In this document: positions 43,164 to 52,491 of the stretch, in pieces
Position numbering within the stretch: position 1 is the first letter of the stretch
Layout: the number at the start of each line of letters is the position of its first letter
Source of the DNA: Pseudomonas shirazensis
GTDB lineage: Bacteria > Pseudomonadota > Gammaproteobacteria > Pseudomonadales > Pseudomonadaceae
Reading direction: 5' to 3'
Assembly (NCBI RefSeq): GCF_014268785.2
Contig: NZ_JABWRD020000001.1
Location: forward strand, 1,377,001 to 1,441,000
Length of the DNA stretch: 64,000 nt
Program-made: the position numbers and the translations under genes
Notes under the pieces: generated by a model
What the model was told of the DNA's origin: nothing
Seen by the model: the letters and a program-made list of their open reading frames with translations, nothing else
Database searches by the model: none

Positions 43164-43828
43164 CAGCGTCTCCCCATCAGCCAGCGCTGGCCGAGCCAGG
43201 CCAGCAACTGCCGCACGCCGATGGCCATGAGCAGATACAGCACGGTGGTCAGCAGATAAGTCTCGAACGCGCGGAAATTACGCGATTGAATGAAGTTGGC
43301 CGCGAACGACAACTCCTCGGTGGCGATCTGCGAACACACCGCCGAACCGAGCATGACGATCACGATCTGGCTGCTCAGCGCCGGCCAGACCTTGGCCAGT
43401 GCCGGCCGCAGAATCACATGTCGAAACGCCTCGAAGCGGCTCATGGCCAACGCTGCAGCCGCTTCCAGCTGGCCCTTGGGGATGGCCATGATGCCGGCGC
43501 GGATGATCTCGGTGGAGTACGCGCCGAGGTTGATCACCATCGCCAGCACTGCCGCTTCCCATTCACTCAGGCGCACGCCAAGCGCCGGCAAGCCAAAGAA
43601 GATGAAAAACAGCTGGACCAGAAACGGCGTGTTGCGGATCAGCTCCACATACGCCCCGAACACCGCTGAAAACGGCTGCAGGCGCCAGGCCCGGACCACC
43701 GCGCCGAGCACGCCGATGGCCAGCCCCAGCACGGTACCGACCACCGTCAGTTGCAGGGTGAACAGCGCGCCCTTGAGGAGCAGGTCAGCCTGGGCCAGCA
43801 CCGGGGCGAAATCAAATTGATAGGCCAT
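43163..43828 (-). CDS. Polar amino acid ABC transporter, permease 1
   Basis: A 221-residue HisMQ-type permease. AYVELIRNTPFLVQLFFIFF near 59 and the coupling loop EAAAALAMSRFEAFRHVILR near 122 identify the family. It lies 23 bases after the binding protein gene and ends one base into the start of the second permease. Amino acid class is probably polar or acidic; exact substrate unknown. Confidence 0.93.
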   Translation of the reverse strand: MAYQFDFAPVLAQADLLLKGALFTLQLTVVGTVLGLAIGVLGAVVRAWRLQPFSAVFGAYVELIRNTPFLVQLFFIFFGLPALGVRLSEWEAAVLAMVINLGAYSTEIIRAGIMAIPKGQLEAAAALAMSRFEAFRHVILRPALAKVWPALSSQIVIVMLGSAVCSQIATEELSFAANFIQSRNFRAFETYLLTTVLYLLMAIGVRQLLAWLGQRWLMGRR

Positions 43829-43851
43829 CGAACAGCAACTCCAGGCGCGGC

Positions 43852-44637
43852 TTAAAGGTCAGCCGGAAGCGGCTGCTTCAGCCATTTTTCCGCATTGCGA
43901 TTGAGGCTGCCGTCAGCCTTGGCTGCGTCCAGCGTGGCGTTGACCTTGTCCAGCAGTGCCGGCTCCTGCTTGGCCAGGCCGACATACACCGGCGAGTCCT
44001 TGAGCTTGACCTTGAGTACCGGCACCTTGGCCGGGTTCTTCTCGGCGATCACGGCCATGACCACGCTGCCACTGGCGATCAGCTCGACCTGCCCAGCCAG
44101 GTAGGCGGCGATGGTCGAGTTGTTGTCTTCAAAGCGCTTGATGGTTGCGCCCTTGGGGGCCACTGCCGACAGCTCCATGTCTTCGATCGAGCCGCGGGTG
44201 ACGCTGATGGTCTTGCCAGCAATGGCATCGATGCTGTCGATCTTGGTCTCGGCCGGGCCGAACACAGCCAGGTAGAACGGTGCGTAGGGTTTCGAGAAGT
44301 CGATCACCGCCGCCCGCTCCGGATTTTTGCCCAGGCTGGAAATCACCAGGTCAACCTTGCCGGTGGTAAGGAACGGGATACGGTTGGTGCTGTTGACCGG
44401 CGTCAGCGCCAGCTTGACCCCAAGCTTGTCGGCCAGCAACTGCGCGGTGTCGATGTCCAGGCCGCGCGGTTTGAGGTCAGGGCCGACCGAACCGAATGGC
44501 GGGAAGTCTTGCGGCACAGCGACTTTCAATACACCACGGGCGGTGATGTCGGCCAGCGCATCGGCTTGGGCCTGAACTGCGCCAAGGGCACCGCCGCAGA
44601 ACACGGTAGCCAGAAACAGGGTACGGAACTTGGTCAT
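43852..44637 (-). CDS. Amino acid ABC transporter substrate-binding protein
   Basis: A 261-residue periplasmic binding protein (SBP_bac_3 family) with a signal peptide (LFLATVFCGGALGAVQAQAD). The mature part starts ADITARGVLKVAVPQDFPPF; GLDIDTAQLLADKLGVKLAL and VDLVISSLGKNPERAAVIDF are the ligand-pocket segments. It is the first gene of the operon and defines its specificity, probably an amino acid or related compound. The start at 44637 is used instead of 44667 since the signal peptide begins there. The upstream gap contains repeated GGTCTG motifs shared with the divergent GntR gene. Confidence 0.93.
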   Translation of the reverse strand: MTKFRTLFLATVFCGGALGAVQAQADALADITARGVLKVAVPQDFPPFGSVGPDLKPRGLDIDTAQLLADKLGVKLALTPVNSTNRIPFLTTGKVDLVISSLGKNPERAAVIDFSKPYAPFYLAVFGPAETKIDSIDAIAGKTISVTRGSIEDMELSAVAPKGATIKRFEDNNSTIAAYLAGQVELIASGSVVMAVIAEKNPAKVPVLKVKLKDSPVYVGLAKQEPALLDKVNATLDAAKADGSLNRNAEKWLKQPLPADL

Positions 44638-44739
44638 GCACGAGCCTCGCAGGGTCAGAGTGGGCAACTGGACTGGCAGTTACACAGCACAAGTGCACGG
44701 GCCATGCCAGAAAGCTCCCTAAACCCCGCAAAAGCAGGC

Positions 44740-44922
44740 CAGACCGTCTGCGCCACGGTCTTACTGGTCTGAACAGTTGCCTGCTGACTAAGGCAAGCGC
44801 GCCGCGCGACGCCCTGCATTTGTGCAAGCTCCGTTCACCCTGCGCCAGCACGGAGCAAGGCTTGCCAGCGCCGCGCATTGCCCGTAAAAGGGTCGAACCC
44901 TGCCCTCTGACCGGTCTGAACT
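44740..44922. promoter_or_regulatory. Repeated GGTCTG half-sites, candidate GntR operators
   Basis: In the 287-base gap between the divergent ABC operon and GntR gene, the hexamer GGTCTG occurs at 44766 and 44912, extended to GGTCTGAAC in both, and inverted (CAGACC) at 44740. The copy at 44763-44777, ACTGGTCTGAACAGT, has short flanking dyad arms ACTG/CAGT. The last copy is eight bases before the GntR start, suited to autorepression. Confidence 0.45.
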
Positions 44923-44924
44923 GC

Positions 44925-45617
44925 ATGCTCGATACCCTCCCCCGCGCCGTCCCGGAAATCGCCTTGCAGGCAATCCGCAAACTGATCGATGACGGTGGTT
45001 ATCTGCCCGGTGATGCCCTGCCCTCGCAGCGCGACCTGGCCGAGCAACTGGGGGTCAGCCGGGCCTCGTTGCGCGAAGCATTATCGACCCTCAGCGCGTT
45101 GGGCCTGGTCAGCGTGCAGCCCGGTAAGGGCGTGTTCGTGCTGGCCCCAGTGCCGGCAACCCCGGTGGGCTTCAGTTGGCCGTACGCCGAGCAGGTGTCT
45201 GCCGCCGACACCTTCCAACTGCGCTATGCACTGGAAGGCTTTGCCGCCGGGCAGGCGGCGCTGAACCTGACGGCCGACGATCTTGACCGGCTTGCCGCCA
45301 ATGTCGAGGCCATGCGCCAGGAGTTGCGTGCGGGTAACTTCGAAGCGGCAGCGCGGCTGGACTTTGCCTTCCACCAGGCGCTGCTGCAGGCCTCCGGCAA
45401 CCGCGCCATGCTGCATGTGATCACCGCCAGCCAGGACATCTTTCTGGAAAGCCAGAAGCTGCCGTTCATACGTCCGGAGCGGGCCATGGAAACCTGGCAG
45501 GAGCACAGCAAGATCCTCCGCGCCCTGGCCCGACGCTCGCAACTGGGCGCGCAGCGGGCCATGCAGGAGCATATCCGCAACGCAGCTTCGCGTACCGGCG
45601 TGGTGTTCCCGGTCTAG
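44925..45617 (+). CDS. FadR-subfamily GntR transcriptional regulator
   Basis: A 230-residue regulator with an N-terminal winged helix (YLPGDALPSQRDLAEQLGVS near 26, RASLREALSTLSALGLVSV near 47) and the helical FCD effector domain, with metal-binding-type residues in FAFHQALLQASGN near 150. Such proteins respond to carboxylic acids or amino acids. It is divergent from the amino acid ABC operon, and both could be under its control. The start at 44925 is based on homology; there is no strong ribosome site. Confidence 0.91.
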   Translation: MLDTLPRAVPEIALQAIRKLIDDGGYLPGDALPSQRDLAEQLGVSRASLREALSTLSALGLVSVQPGKGVFVLAPVPATPVGFSWPYAEQVSAADTFQLRYALEGFAAGQAALNLTADDLDRLAANVEAMRQELRAGNFEAAARLDFAFHQALLQASGNRAMLHVITASQDIFLESQKLPFIRPERAMETWQEHSKILRALARRSQLGAQRAMQEHIRNAASRTGVVFPV

Positions 45618-45781
45618 GCCGGCGCAACCGCTTGCCTGCTGGTTGAAACAGATAGCTCAGTGTCGCCCCCGAATATGCGCGCGGCGCAACCTGCCGATCT
45701 ACTGATAGCCATAACAACGATGCTGCGGCCCGACTGCGGCACTTTCAATCAGGCTGCCATGGCAAATCGGAGCGTATCCGC

Positions 45782-47107
45782 ATGTCCACTTCCCATGAGG
45801 TATCACCGGCCACCTTGCGCCGGGTCATCGCGGCCTCGGCCGTTGGCAATTTCGTCGAGTGGTTCGACTTCGCCGTCTACGGCTTCCTTGCCACACTGAT
45901 CGCCAGCCAGTTCTTCGCCAGCTCCGACCCCGGCGCCGGCCTGCTCAAAACCTTTGCCGTGTTCGCCGTAGCCTTTGCCTTGCGGCCATTGGGCGGCATC
46001 GTGTTTGGTGCTTTGGGAGATCGGCTCGGGCGCAAACGCGTGTTGTCGATGACCATTCTGCTGATGGCGGGCTCGACCACACTCATCGGCCTGCTGCCCA
46101 CCTACGCCAGCATCGGTATCGCCGCGCCGCTGTTACTGACCCTGGCGCGCTGCCTGCAAGGCTTTTCCGCTGGTGGCGAGTACGCAGGTGCATGCGCTTA
46201 TCTGATGGAACACGCACCGCAAAACAGACGCGCGTTCTATGGCAGCTTCGTGCCGGTGTCGACCTTTTCGGCGTTTGCCTGCGCAGCAGTGATCGCCTAC
46301 GCCCTCGAGGCAAACCTGAGCAGTGACGCGATGAACAGCTGGGGCTGGCGTGTGCCGTTTCTGATCGCGGCGCCATTGGGCCTGGTCGGTCTGTACCTGC
46401 GCTGGCGCATGGAGGAAACCCCAGCGTTCCGTGCGGCCATCGCCGAAGGCAAGGTGCACAGCCATTCGCCGCTCAAGCAGACCCTGCGCAATCACGGCCG
46501 GGCGATCCGCAACCTCGGCGCATTCATTTCGCTGACGGCACTGTCGTTCTATATGTTCACCACCTACTTTGCCACTTACCTGCAACTGGTCGGCAACCTG
46601 ACCCGCGCGCAGTCGTTGCTGGTGACCACTGTGGCACTGCTGTTCGCCGCTGCCGGCTGCCCACTGGCCGGGTTGCTTTCGGACCGCATTGGCCGACGCA
46701 AGACCATTGGTTTTACCTGCCTGTGGGTGATGATTGCGGTGTTCCCGGCCTACTGGCTGGCGAGCTCGGGGTCGATGTCCGGCGCGTTGCTCGGCGTGAT
46801 CCTGCTGGCGGTCGGTGCGCTGATGAGTGGTGTAGTCACTGCCGCGCTGCTCTCGGAGAGCTTCCCTACCCGCACCCGCTACACCGCCTCGGCGATCACC
46901 TACAACGTTGCCTACACGCTGTTCGGCGGCACCGCGCCGCTGGTTGCGACCTGGCTGATTGGCCAGACCGGCAGCAGCCTGGCACCTGCGTTTTATCTGG
47001 TGGTGATCGCCTTGCTGGCGTTGATCGGTGGCCTGGCGCTGCCGGAGACTTCGCGGGTTTCACTGCATGACGAGGTGCCGACAGGGCAGCCTAACCCCGC
47101 CGTTTAA
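45782..47107 (+). CDS. MFS transporter, metabolite:proton symporter (MHS) family
   Basis: A 441-residue carrier with twelve helices. The N-terminus (AASAVGNFVEWFDFAVYGFL), motif A (GALGDRLGRKRVL near 80) and QGFSAGGEYAGACAYLMEHA near 125 are diagnostic of the MHS group, which includes citrate, alpha-ketoglutarate and proline/betaine symporters. It follows the GntR gene by 164 bases with the same direction, but its regulation is not clear. Substrate probably an organic acid. Confidence 0.92.
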   Translation: MSTSHEVSPATLRRVIAASAVGNFVEWFDFAVYGFLATLIASQFFASSDPGAGLLKTFAVFAVAFALRPLGGIVFGALGDRLGRKRVLSMTILLMAGSTTLIGLLPTYASIGIAAPLLLTLARCLQGFSAGGEYAGACAYLMEHAPQNRRAFYGSFVPVSTFSAFACAAVIAYALEANLSSDAMNSWGWRVPFLIAAPLGLVGLYLRWRMEETPAFRAAIAEGKVHSHSPLKQTLRNHGRAIRNLGAFISLTALSFYMFTTYFATYLQLVGNLTRAQSLLVTTVALLFAAAGCPLAGLLSDRIGRRKTIGFTCLWVMIAVFPAYWLASSGSMSGALLGVILLAVGALMSGVVTAALLSESFPTRTRYTASAITYNVAYTLFGGTAPLVATWLIGQTGSSLAPAFYLVVIALLALIGGLALPETSRVSLHDEVPTGQPNPAV

Positions 47108-47117
47108 GCCATGTCTG

Positions 47118-47136
47118 CGGGGTCGTTGAGGCCCCG
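47118..47136. terminator. Bidirectional terminator
   Basis: Seven-bp stem with one G-T pair, CGGGGTC / GGCCCCG, loop GTTGA, between the convergent MHS carrier and the small gene at 47145. Confidence 0.6.
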
Positions 47137-47144
47137 TTGCACAG

Positions 47145-47396
47145 TCAGTTGCGGTAGTCGCCACCGTGCACGGCCCAGAGGTAGGCCTTGTCTGCCTCAA
47201 GCCTCAGGTCACGCCACTCTTGCCACGTCACCAAGCCCAGGCGGTCCATTTCGTCAGCCTGATAGAGCAGCCGCTCGTGGTAGGTGTTGGGGCAGTCCAT
47301 GCGCTGCTGGCGGTCCTCCAGCAGTTGATACCACCCCGACAGTGCCGAGATCCGCTGTTGATCCTGTGGCTGCAAGGAGGCATCGAAGACATTCAT
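47145..47396 (-). CDS. Small protein of unknown function
   Basis: An 83-residue soluble protein, rich in Trp, Tyr and charged residues: SALSGWYQLLEDRQQRMDCP then YHERLLYQADEMDRLGLVTW. The pattern is helical and regular enough for a real gene, and it is flanked by a terminator downstream. I do not recognise a family. No signal peptide or membrane segment. Confidence 0.6.
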   Translation of the reverse strand: MNVFDASLQPQDQQRISALSGWYQLLEDRQQRMDCPNTYHERLLYQADEMDRLGLVTWQEWRDLRLEADKAYLWAVHGGDYRN

Positions 47397-47481
47397 TGGC
47401 AGTTACCCGGCGCTGGTTTCCCGGTTGAGTCAGCGCAGCGCTGAGGGGTTCCTGCGAACTTGCCCATGGCCCGCTCAGCGG

Positions 47482-48186
47482 TTAGAGGCTGCGGGTAATG
47501 CCGCCATCGACGCGGATGTTCTGCCCGGTGATGTAGGCGGCGCCTTCACTGGCCAGAAATGCCACGGTGGCAGCGATTTCTTCGCTGGTGCCATAGCGCT
47601 TGAGCGGTACGCTGTCGCGGCGTTGCTCGGTGCTGGGCAAGCTGTCGATCCAGCCGGGCAAGACGTTGTTGATGCGCACGTTATCGCCGGCAAATTCGTC
47701 GGCAAAAATCTTGGTGAACGCGGCCAGCCCTGCGCGGAATACCGCTGAAGTCGGGAACAGGGAGCTAGGTTCAAAAGCCCAGGCGGTAGAAATATTGATG
47801 ATCACGCCACCTTGCTGGCGCTGCATGATCGGCGTAACCAGGCGACTGGGACGGATTACATTGAGCAGGTACGTGTCCATGCCAAGCTGCCAGTCCTGAT
47901 CGGTCAGCTCCAGAATTGGCGCCCGTGGGCCGTGGCCTGCGCTGTTGACCAGCACGTCGACGCGGCCCCATTTGGTCAAGACCGCATCGACCAGTGCTTG
48001 CAGATCGGCAGGGGATTGATTGCTGCCGGTCAGGCCGATACCGCCTAGTTCAGCGGCAAGGGCCTCGCCTTTGCCGGAAGAGGACAGGATCGCGACGTGA
48101 AAGCCGTCGGCGGCTAGTCGGCGGGCGGCGGCGGCGCCCATGCCGCTGCCGCCGGCGGTGATAATGGCTACTTTGTCTGCTGACAT
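47482..48186 (-). CDS. SDR-family oxidoreductase without the standard YxxxK
   Basis: A 234-residue Rossmann-fold dehydrogenase. The cofactor motif is TAGGSGMGAAAARRL near 10 (TGxxxGxG variant) and VDVLVNSAGHGPRAP near 76 replaces NNAG by NSAG. INISTAWAFEP near 135 keeps the Ser, but the usual YxxxK reads FPTSAVFRAGLAAF, with no Tyr or Lys in place. It may therefore use another mechanism or be non-catalytic. The start at 48186 is preferred over 48204. It stands alone, divergent from the UvrA2 gene. Confidence 0.87.
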   Translation of the reverse strand: MSADKVAIITAGGSGMGAAAARRLAADGFHVAILSSSGKGEALAAELGGIGLTGSNQSPADLQALVDAVLTKWGRVDVLVNSAGHGPRAPILELTDQDWQLGMDTYLLNVIRPSRLVTPIMQRQQGGVIINISTAWAFEPSSLFPTSAVFRAGLAAFTKIFADEFAGDNVRINNVLPGWIDSLPSTEQRRDSVPLKRYGTSEEIAATVAFLASEGAAYITGQNIRVDGGITRSL

Positions 48187-48381
48187 GATTGCTCCTGAGT
48201 ACACATTGATGACGCTTAAAGGCTACACCCGAGAGCAGGCTCGTCAGCAGTCATGAATAATCACGAGAGCCAGTAGAAAAACTTCTGAGTAGAACCTGAT
48301 TCGAAACTCTCCCGCACGGCCATTGGCCGATGCGGTCCTACTCATTAAGGTGTTATTTCCAGCAGATCAGGGCCGTCTTCC

Positions 48382-51030
48382 ATGCCACCACGCAGCACAT
48401 CCCCAGAGCACGCCTTCACCGGCTTCGTCAGCGTGCGCGGCGCCCGCGAGCACAACTTGCAGAACGTCGATGTCGACATCCCTCGCGACGCGCTGGTGGT
48501 GTTTACCGGTGTGTCCGGCTCAGGCAAATCCTCGCTGGCGTTTTCCACCGTATATGCCGAAGCGCAGCGGCGTTATTTCGAATCGGTGGCGCCTTACGCA
48601 CGGCGCCTGATCGATCAGGTCGGGGTACCCGATGTCGACGCCATTGAAGGCTTGCCGCCAGCGGTAGCCCTGCAGCAGCAACGCGGCAGCCCCAGTGCGC
48701 GCTCCTCGGTGGGCAGCGTGACCACCTTGTCGAGTTCGATCCGCATGCTCTACTCGCGCGCCGGCAGTTACCCCGACGGGCAACCAATGCTGTACGCCGA
48801 GGACTTCTCGCCGAATACGCCGCAGGGCGCTTGCCCGGAGTGTCATGGCCTGGGCCGCGTCTATGAAGTCACCGAGGCGAGCATGGTGCCCGACCCTTCT
48901 CTAACTATCCGCGAGCGTGCGGTGGCGGCCTGGCCGTTGGCCTGGGGCGGGCAGAATCAGCGCGATATCCTCGTCACCCTGGGCTACGACATCGACAAGC
49001 CATGGCGCGATCTACCGCAAGAACAGCGTGACTGGATCCTGTTCACCGAGGAAACCCCGACTGTGCCGGTGTACGCCGGGCTGACTCCCGAGCAGACCCG
49101 CACAGCGCTCAAACGCAAACTGGAGCCGAGTTATCAAGGCACATTCAGTGGCGCCAAGCGCTATGTGCTGCACACCTTCATGCACTCGCAAAGCGCGCAG
49201 ATGCGCAAGCGCGTCAGCCAGTACATGCGCCCAAGTGCATGCCCGCTGTGCGCCGGCAAACGCCTCAAGCGCGAAGCCCTGACCGTCACCTTCGCCGGCC
49301 TGGACATTGCCGAGCTGTCGCAGCTGCCGTTGCAGGACCTGGCCGTGGTATTGCGCACGGTGGCCAATCCCGACTATCTGACCAACGCAGAGCAAAGCGG
49401 CGCTACCCTCTCTCATCAGCAAACCCGCGAGGCACGCCAGCAACGGGCGGCCAAGGGCGAGCCGGCGCACAGCGGCGGCCCGGATGTGCGCCACACGCCC
49501 AATCTGTCGCTGGAGAAACGCCTGGCCGCGCAACGCATTGCCGCCGAACTGCTGGAACGGATCAACACCCTGATCGACCTTGGCCTGGGGTATCTGGCAC
49601 TCGAGCGCAGCACGCCCACGCTGTCGTCCGGCGAGCTGCAGCGGCTGCGCCTGGCCACTCAGCTCAACTCGCAACTGTTCGGCGTGATCTATGTGCTCGA
49701 CGAGCCCTCGGCCGGCTTGCACCCAGCCGATAGCGAGGCGCTGTACGCGGCCCTGCAACGGCTGAAAAGCAGCGGCAATTCAGTGTTTGTGGTCGAGCAC
49801 GACCTGGACACCATGCGCCGCGCCGACTGGCTGATCGATGTGGGCCCTGCCGCCGGCGAGCACGGCGGGCGGATTCTCTACAGCGGCCCGCCAGCGGGCC
49901 TGGCCGAGATCGAGCAGTCGTGCACCCGCGCGTATCTGTTCGCCGAGGCCAGGCCGCAACACCAGCAATCCAGAGCCGCACAGGGTTGGCTGGCGCTTGA
50001 GGGGGTGACCCGCAACAACCTGCAAGATCTCAGTGCGCAATTCCCGCTGGGCTGCTTCACGGCGGTTACCGGGATCTCTGGCTCGGGCAAGTCCAGCCTG
50101 GTCAGCCAGGCCCTGCTCGAGCTGGTAAGCGCCCACCTCGGCCAGCCGGAGCAAGCCGCAGAGCCTGACGAACAAAGCCTGGAAGACGAGCCGGAACAAG
50201 CCAGCAGTGGCCGCATCGCCGCTGGCGTGGAGGCGATCAAGCGGCTGGTCAAGGTCGACCAGAAGCCGATCGGACGTACCCCACGCTCCAACCTGGCCAC
50301 CTACACCGGGCTGTTCGATCACGTCCGCAAGCTGTTTGCCGCTACCGAACAGGCTAAGGCGCAGGGCTTCGACGCCGGACGTTTCTCGTTCAACGTTGCC
50401 AAGGGCCGTTGTGAAACCTGCGAAGGCGAAGGTTTTGTCAGCGTCGAGTTGCTGTTCATGCCCAGCGTCTACGCGCCCTGCCCGACCTGCCACGGCGCCC
50501 GCTACAACCCGGCAACGCTGGCAGTGACCTGGCAGGACATGAGCATTGCCGATGTGCTCGGCATGACCGTCGAACAAGCGCTGCAGGTGTTTGCCGAACA
50601 GCCGCCCGTGCGGCGCAGCTTGCAGGTGCTGGCCGATATTGGCCTGGGTTATCTGCGTCTTGGCCAACCGGCCACCGAGCTGTCCGGTGGCGAAGCGCAA
50701 CGGATCAAGCTGGCCACCGAGCTGCAACGCAGCGCGCGCGGCGCCACCCTGTATGTGCTGGATGAGCCCACCAACGGGCTGCACCCGCAGGACGTCGACC
50801 GCCTGCTGCTGCAACTGAACAGGCTGGTCGACGGCGGGCACACGGTGGTGGTGGTCGAGCATGACATGCGTGTGGTGGCGCAAAGCGACTGGGTCATCGA
50901 CATCGGCCCCGGCGCCGGCACTGCGGGTGGCCAGGTCGTCGCCAGCGGCGTGCCCGCCGAGGTCGCCCGCTGCAAGCACAGCCGGACGGCGCCATTTCTG
51001 CAAAGTGTGCTGCGCTCAATTACCCAGTAG
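48382..51030 (+). CDS. UvrA-like excinuclease ATPase, class II (UvrA2)
   Basis: An 882-residue tandem ABC ATPase of the UvrA family. The first Walker A is GVSGSGKSSLAF near 45 and its signature/Walker B LSSGELQRLRLATQL and YVLDEPSAGLHPAD (near 420-450); the second is GISGSGKSSLVSQ near 570, LSGGEAQRIKLATEL near 770 and YVLDEPTNGLHPQD near 790. Zinc-binding Cys pairs are in CPLCAGKRLKRE and CETCEGEGF / CPTCHG. Short insert regions and length mark the UvrA2 class, implicated in tolerance of DNA-binding drugs rather than core repair. No uvrB is near. Confidence 0.91.
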   Translation: MPPRSTSPEHAFTGFVSVRGAREHNLQNVDVDIPRDALVVFTGVSGSGKSSLAFSTVYAEAQRRYFESVAPYARRLIDQVGVPDVDAIEGLPPAVALQQQRGSPSARSSVGSVTTLSSSIRMLYSRAGSYPDGQPMLYAEDFSPNTPQGACPECHGLGRVYEVTEASMVPDPSLTIRERAVAAWPLAWGGQNQRDILVTLGYDIDKPWRDLPQEQRDWILFTEETPTVPVYAGLTPEQTRTALKRKLEPSYQGTFSGAKRYVLHTFMHSQSAQMRKRVSQYMRPSACPLCAGKRLKREALTVTFAGLDIAELSQLPLQDLAVVLRTVANPDYLTNAEQSGATLSHQQTREARQQRAAKGEPAHSGGPDVRHTPNLSLEKRLAAQRIAAELLERINTLIDLGLGYLALERSTPTLSSGELQRLRLATQLNSQLFGVIYVLDEPSAGLHPADSEALYAALQRLKSSGNSVFVVEHDLDTMRRADWLIDVGPAAGEHGGRILYSGPPAGLAEIEQSCTRAYLFAEARPQHQQSRAAQGWLALEGVTRNNLQDLSAQFPLGCFTAVTGISGSGKSSLVSQALLELVSAHLGQPEQAAEPDEQSLEDEPEQASSGRIAAGVEAIKRLVKVDQKPIGRTPRSNLATYTGLFDHVRKLFAATEQAKAQGFDAGRFSFNVAKGRCETCEGEGFVSVELLFMPSVYAPCPTCHGARYNPATLAVTWQDMSIADVLGMTVEQALQVFAEQPPVRRSLQVLADIGLGYLRLGQPATELSGGEAQRIKLATELQRSARGATLYVLDEPTNGLHPQDVDRLLLQLNRLVDGGHTVVVVEHDMRVVAQSDWVIDIGPGAGTAGGQVVASGVPAEVARCKHSRTAPFLQSVLRSITQ

Positions 51031-51732
51031 CGTCTGCAGTTCAAGGGCATCGCCCAAGGCTGCATCGCCTGCCGTGTTGTCAAAAATGCACCAGGTCGCC
51101 GCGCCTGCCTCGGCGCGGGCCAGCAACTGCGGCGCCAGCGCCTGCAGCCAAGTGCTGGGGTAATCGCTGAAATAGGTACGCGGTGAGCCATGCAGGCGCC
51201 AGTACGCAAGGCCTGACCAGCCACGCGGCTGCGCATCCAGGGCAAAGCGCGCCGGGTCTGCGCCCACCAGTGCCACCTGCAACTGCTCCATCAGCGGTCC
51301 GGCCTCGGCCCAGCTGGGGTGGCGCGCTTCCAATGCCACAGGCCCTGGATACACCTTGCGCACATCAGCCATGAAACGCTCCACCAGCAGCGGCTCGAAC
51401 GCCAACGACGGCGGCAGTTGCACCAGCACGCAACCCAGCGCTGACCCGAGCGCCGTGCACTGCGCAAAGAACTCAGCCAAGGCTTGCGCGCAATCGACCA
51501 GACGCCGTTCATGGCTGATGGCACGCGGCAGCTTGACCGAAAAGCGAAACCCCGGCGGCACCGCGCCAGCCCAGCGCGTATAACTGGCTGGGCGATGCGG
51601 TCGATAGAACGAACTGTTGATCTCTACCGCAGTGAGTTGGCGGGCGTAGCGCTGCAGATGGCTGCCCTCGCCTGCCAGCTGTGCAGCGTAAGTACGTGAG
51701 ATGCTCCAGCCGGCACAGCCCAGATAAATCAT
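51016..51732 (-). CDS. DUF72-family protein
   Basis: A 238-residue TIM-barrel-like protein. Family features are YLGCAGWSI at the N-terminus, AVEINSSFYRPHRPASYTRW near 35, FRFSVKLPRAISHERRL near 62 and YWRLHGSPRTYFSDYP near 175. The family (YecE) has no established function. The 3' end overlaps the convergent UvrA2 gene by 15 bases. Confidence 0.9.
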   Translation of the reverse strand: MIYLGCAGWSISRTYAAQLAGEGSHLQRYARQLTAVEINSSFYRPHRPASYTRWAGAVPPGFRFSVKLPRAISHERRLVDCAQALAEFFAQCTALGSALGCVLVQLPPSLAFEPLLVERFMADVRKVYPGPVALEARHPSWAEAGPLMEQLQVALVGADPARFALDAQPRGWSGLAYWRLHGSPRTYFSDYPSTWLQALAPQLLARAEAGAATWCIFDNTAGDAALGDALELQTLLGN

Positions 51733-51885
51733 CAGTACCTCCCTGCTTGACTTGCCCGTCAGCCAGTGGAGTTGCAGAACGGGGTCAAGGTTCAGCTGGC
51801 ATCACCCGTTGTCAGCGGATTACCTTCAGGAAAAAGTTGCCGAATAAGCCAGCACTTCTATATTCACTTAACCCTGCCTCATGCG

Positions 51886-52491
51886 ATGGCGACCATGGCC
51901 AGCACCGCCCAGCTGATCATTTGCGAGCACTGCGACTGCGTTTACCAGCAGGTTGTGCTCGGCAAACATCAAAAGTCCTTGTGTGTGCGCTGCGCCGGCG
52001 TGCTGGAGCGCTACAACGGCCTGACGGTGGAACAGCGCCTGGCGCTCACCATCACCGCAGCCATGCTGTGGCTGTTCGCCAACTTCTATCCGATCATGAC
52101 CATCAGCCTGCAAGGCCTGAAAAACAGCGCCACCTTGTGGGATTCGGTACTGGCGCTGAGCCAGGGACCAATCACCTTCATTGCCATGGTCGCAGCCATC
52201 GCCATCATCATCGCGCCGGCGTTTCAGTTGATGCTGCTGATCTGGGTGCTGGCCTTTGCCCTCAGCCAGCGCCGCGCGCCGGCGTTCAAACTGTGCATGC
52301 GCTGGCTGGAAACCCTGCGCCCGTGGAGCATGCTCGAAGTCTGCCTGCTCGGCGCCATGGTTGCGGTGTTCAAGCTGGCCGGGATGCTGGCGGTGCTGCC
52401 CGGTATCGGCCTGTTCGCCCTCGCCGCGCTGAGCCTGCTGCTGATCCGCATCGCTGGTCGCGATATCCGCGAACTGTGGGCGCTGCCATGA
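51886..52491 (+). CDS. pqiA: PqiA-family membrane protein, N-terminal half
   Basis: A 201-residue inner-membrane protein with four helices and an N-terminal zinc-ribbon (CEHCDCVY and CVRCAGVLERYN, residues 14-48). LANFYPIMTISLQGL-type sequence (FANFYPIMTISLQG near 66) is the PqiA signature. In E. coli PqiA is one protein with two such halves; here they are separate genes overlapping by four bases. With PqiB and PqiC it should transport lipids between inner and outer membrane. The start may be 51886 or 51895. Confidence 0.91.
   Translation: MATMASTAQLIICEHCDCVYQQVVLGKHQKSLCVRCAGVLERYNGLTVEQRLALTITAAMLWLFANFYPIMTISLQGLKNSATLWDSVLALSQGPITFIAMVAAIAIIIAPAFQLMLLIWVLAFALSQRRAPAFKLCMRWLETLRPWSMLEVCLLGAMVAVFKLAGMLAVLPGIGLFALAALSLLLIRIAGRDIRELWALP

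Noticed and set aside
48312..48335. Hairpin CCGCA...TGCGG upstream of the UvrA2 gene
   Set aside because: Short and interrupted stem; no evidence that it regulates either neighbouring gene.
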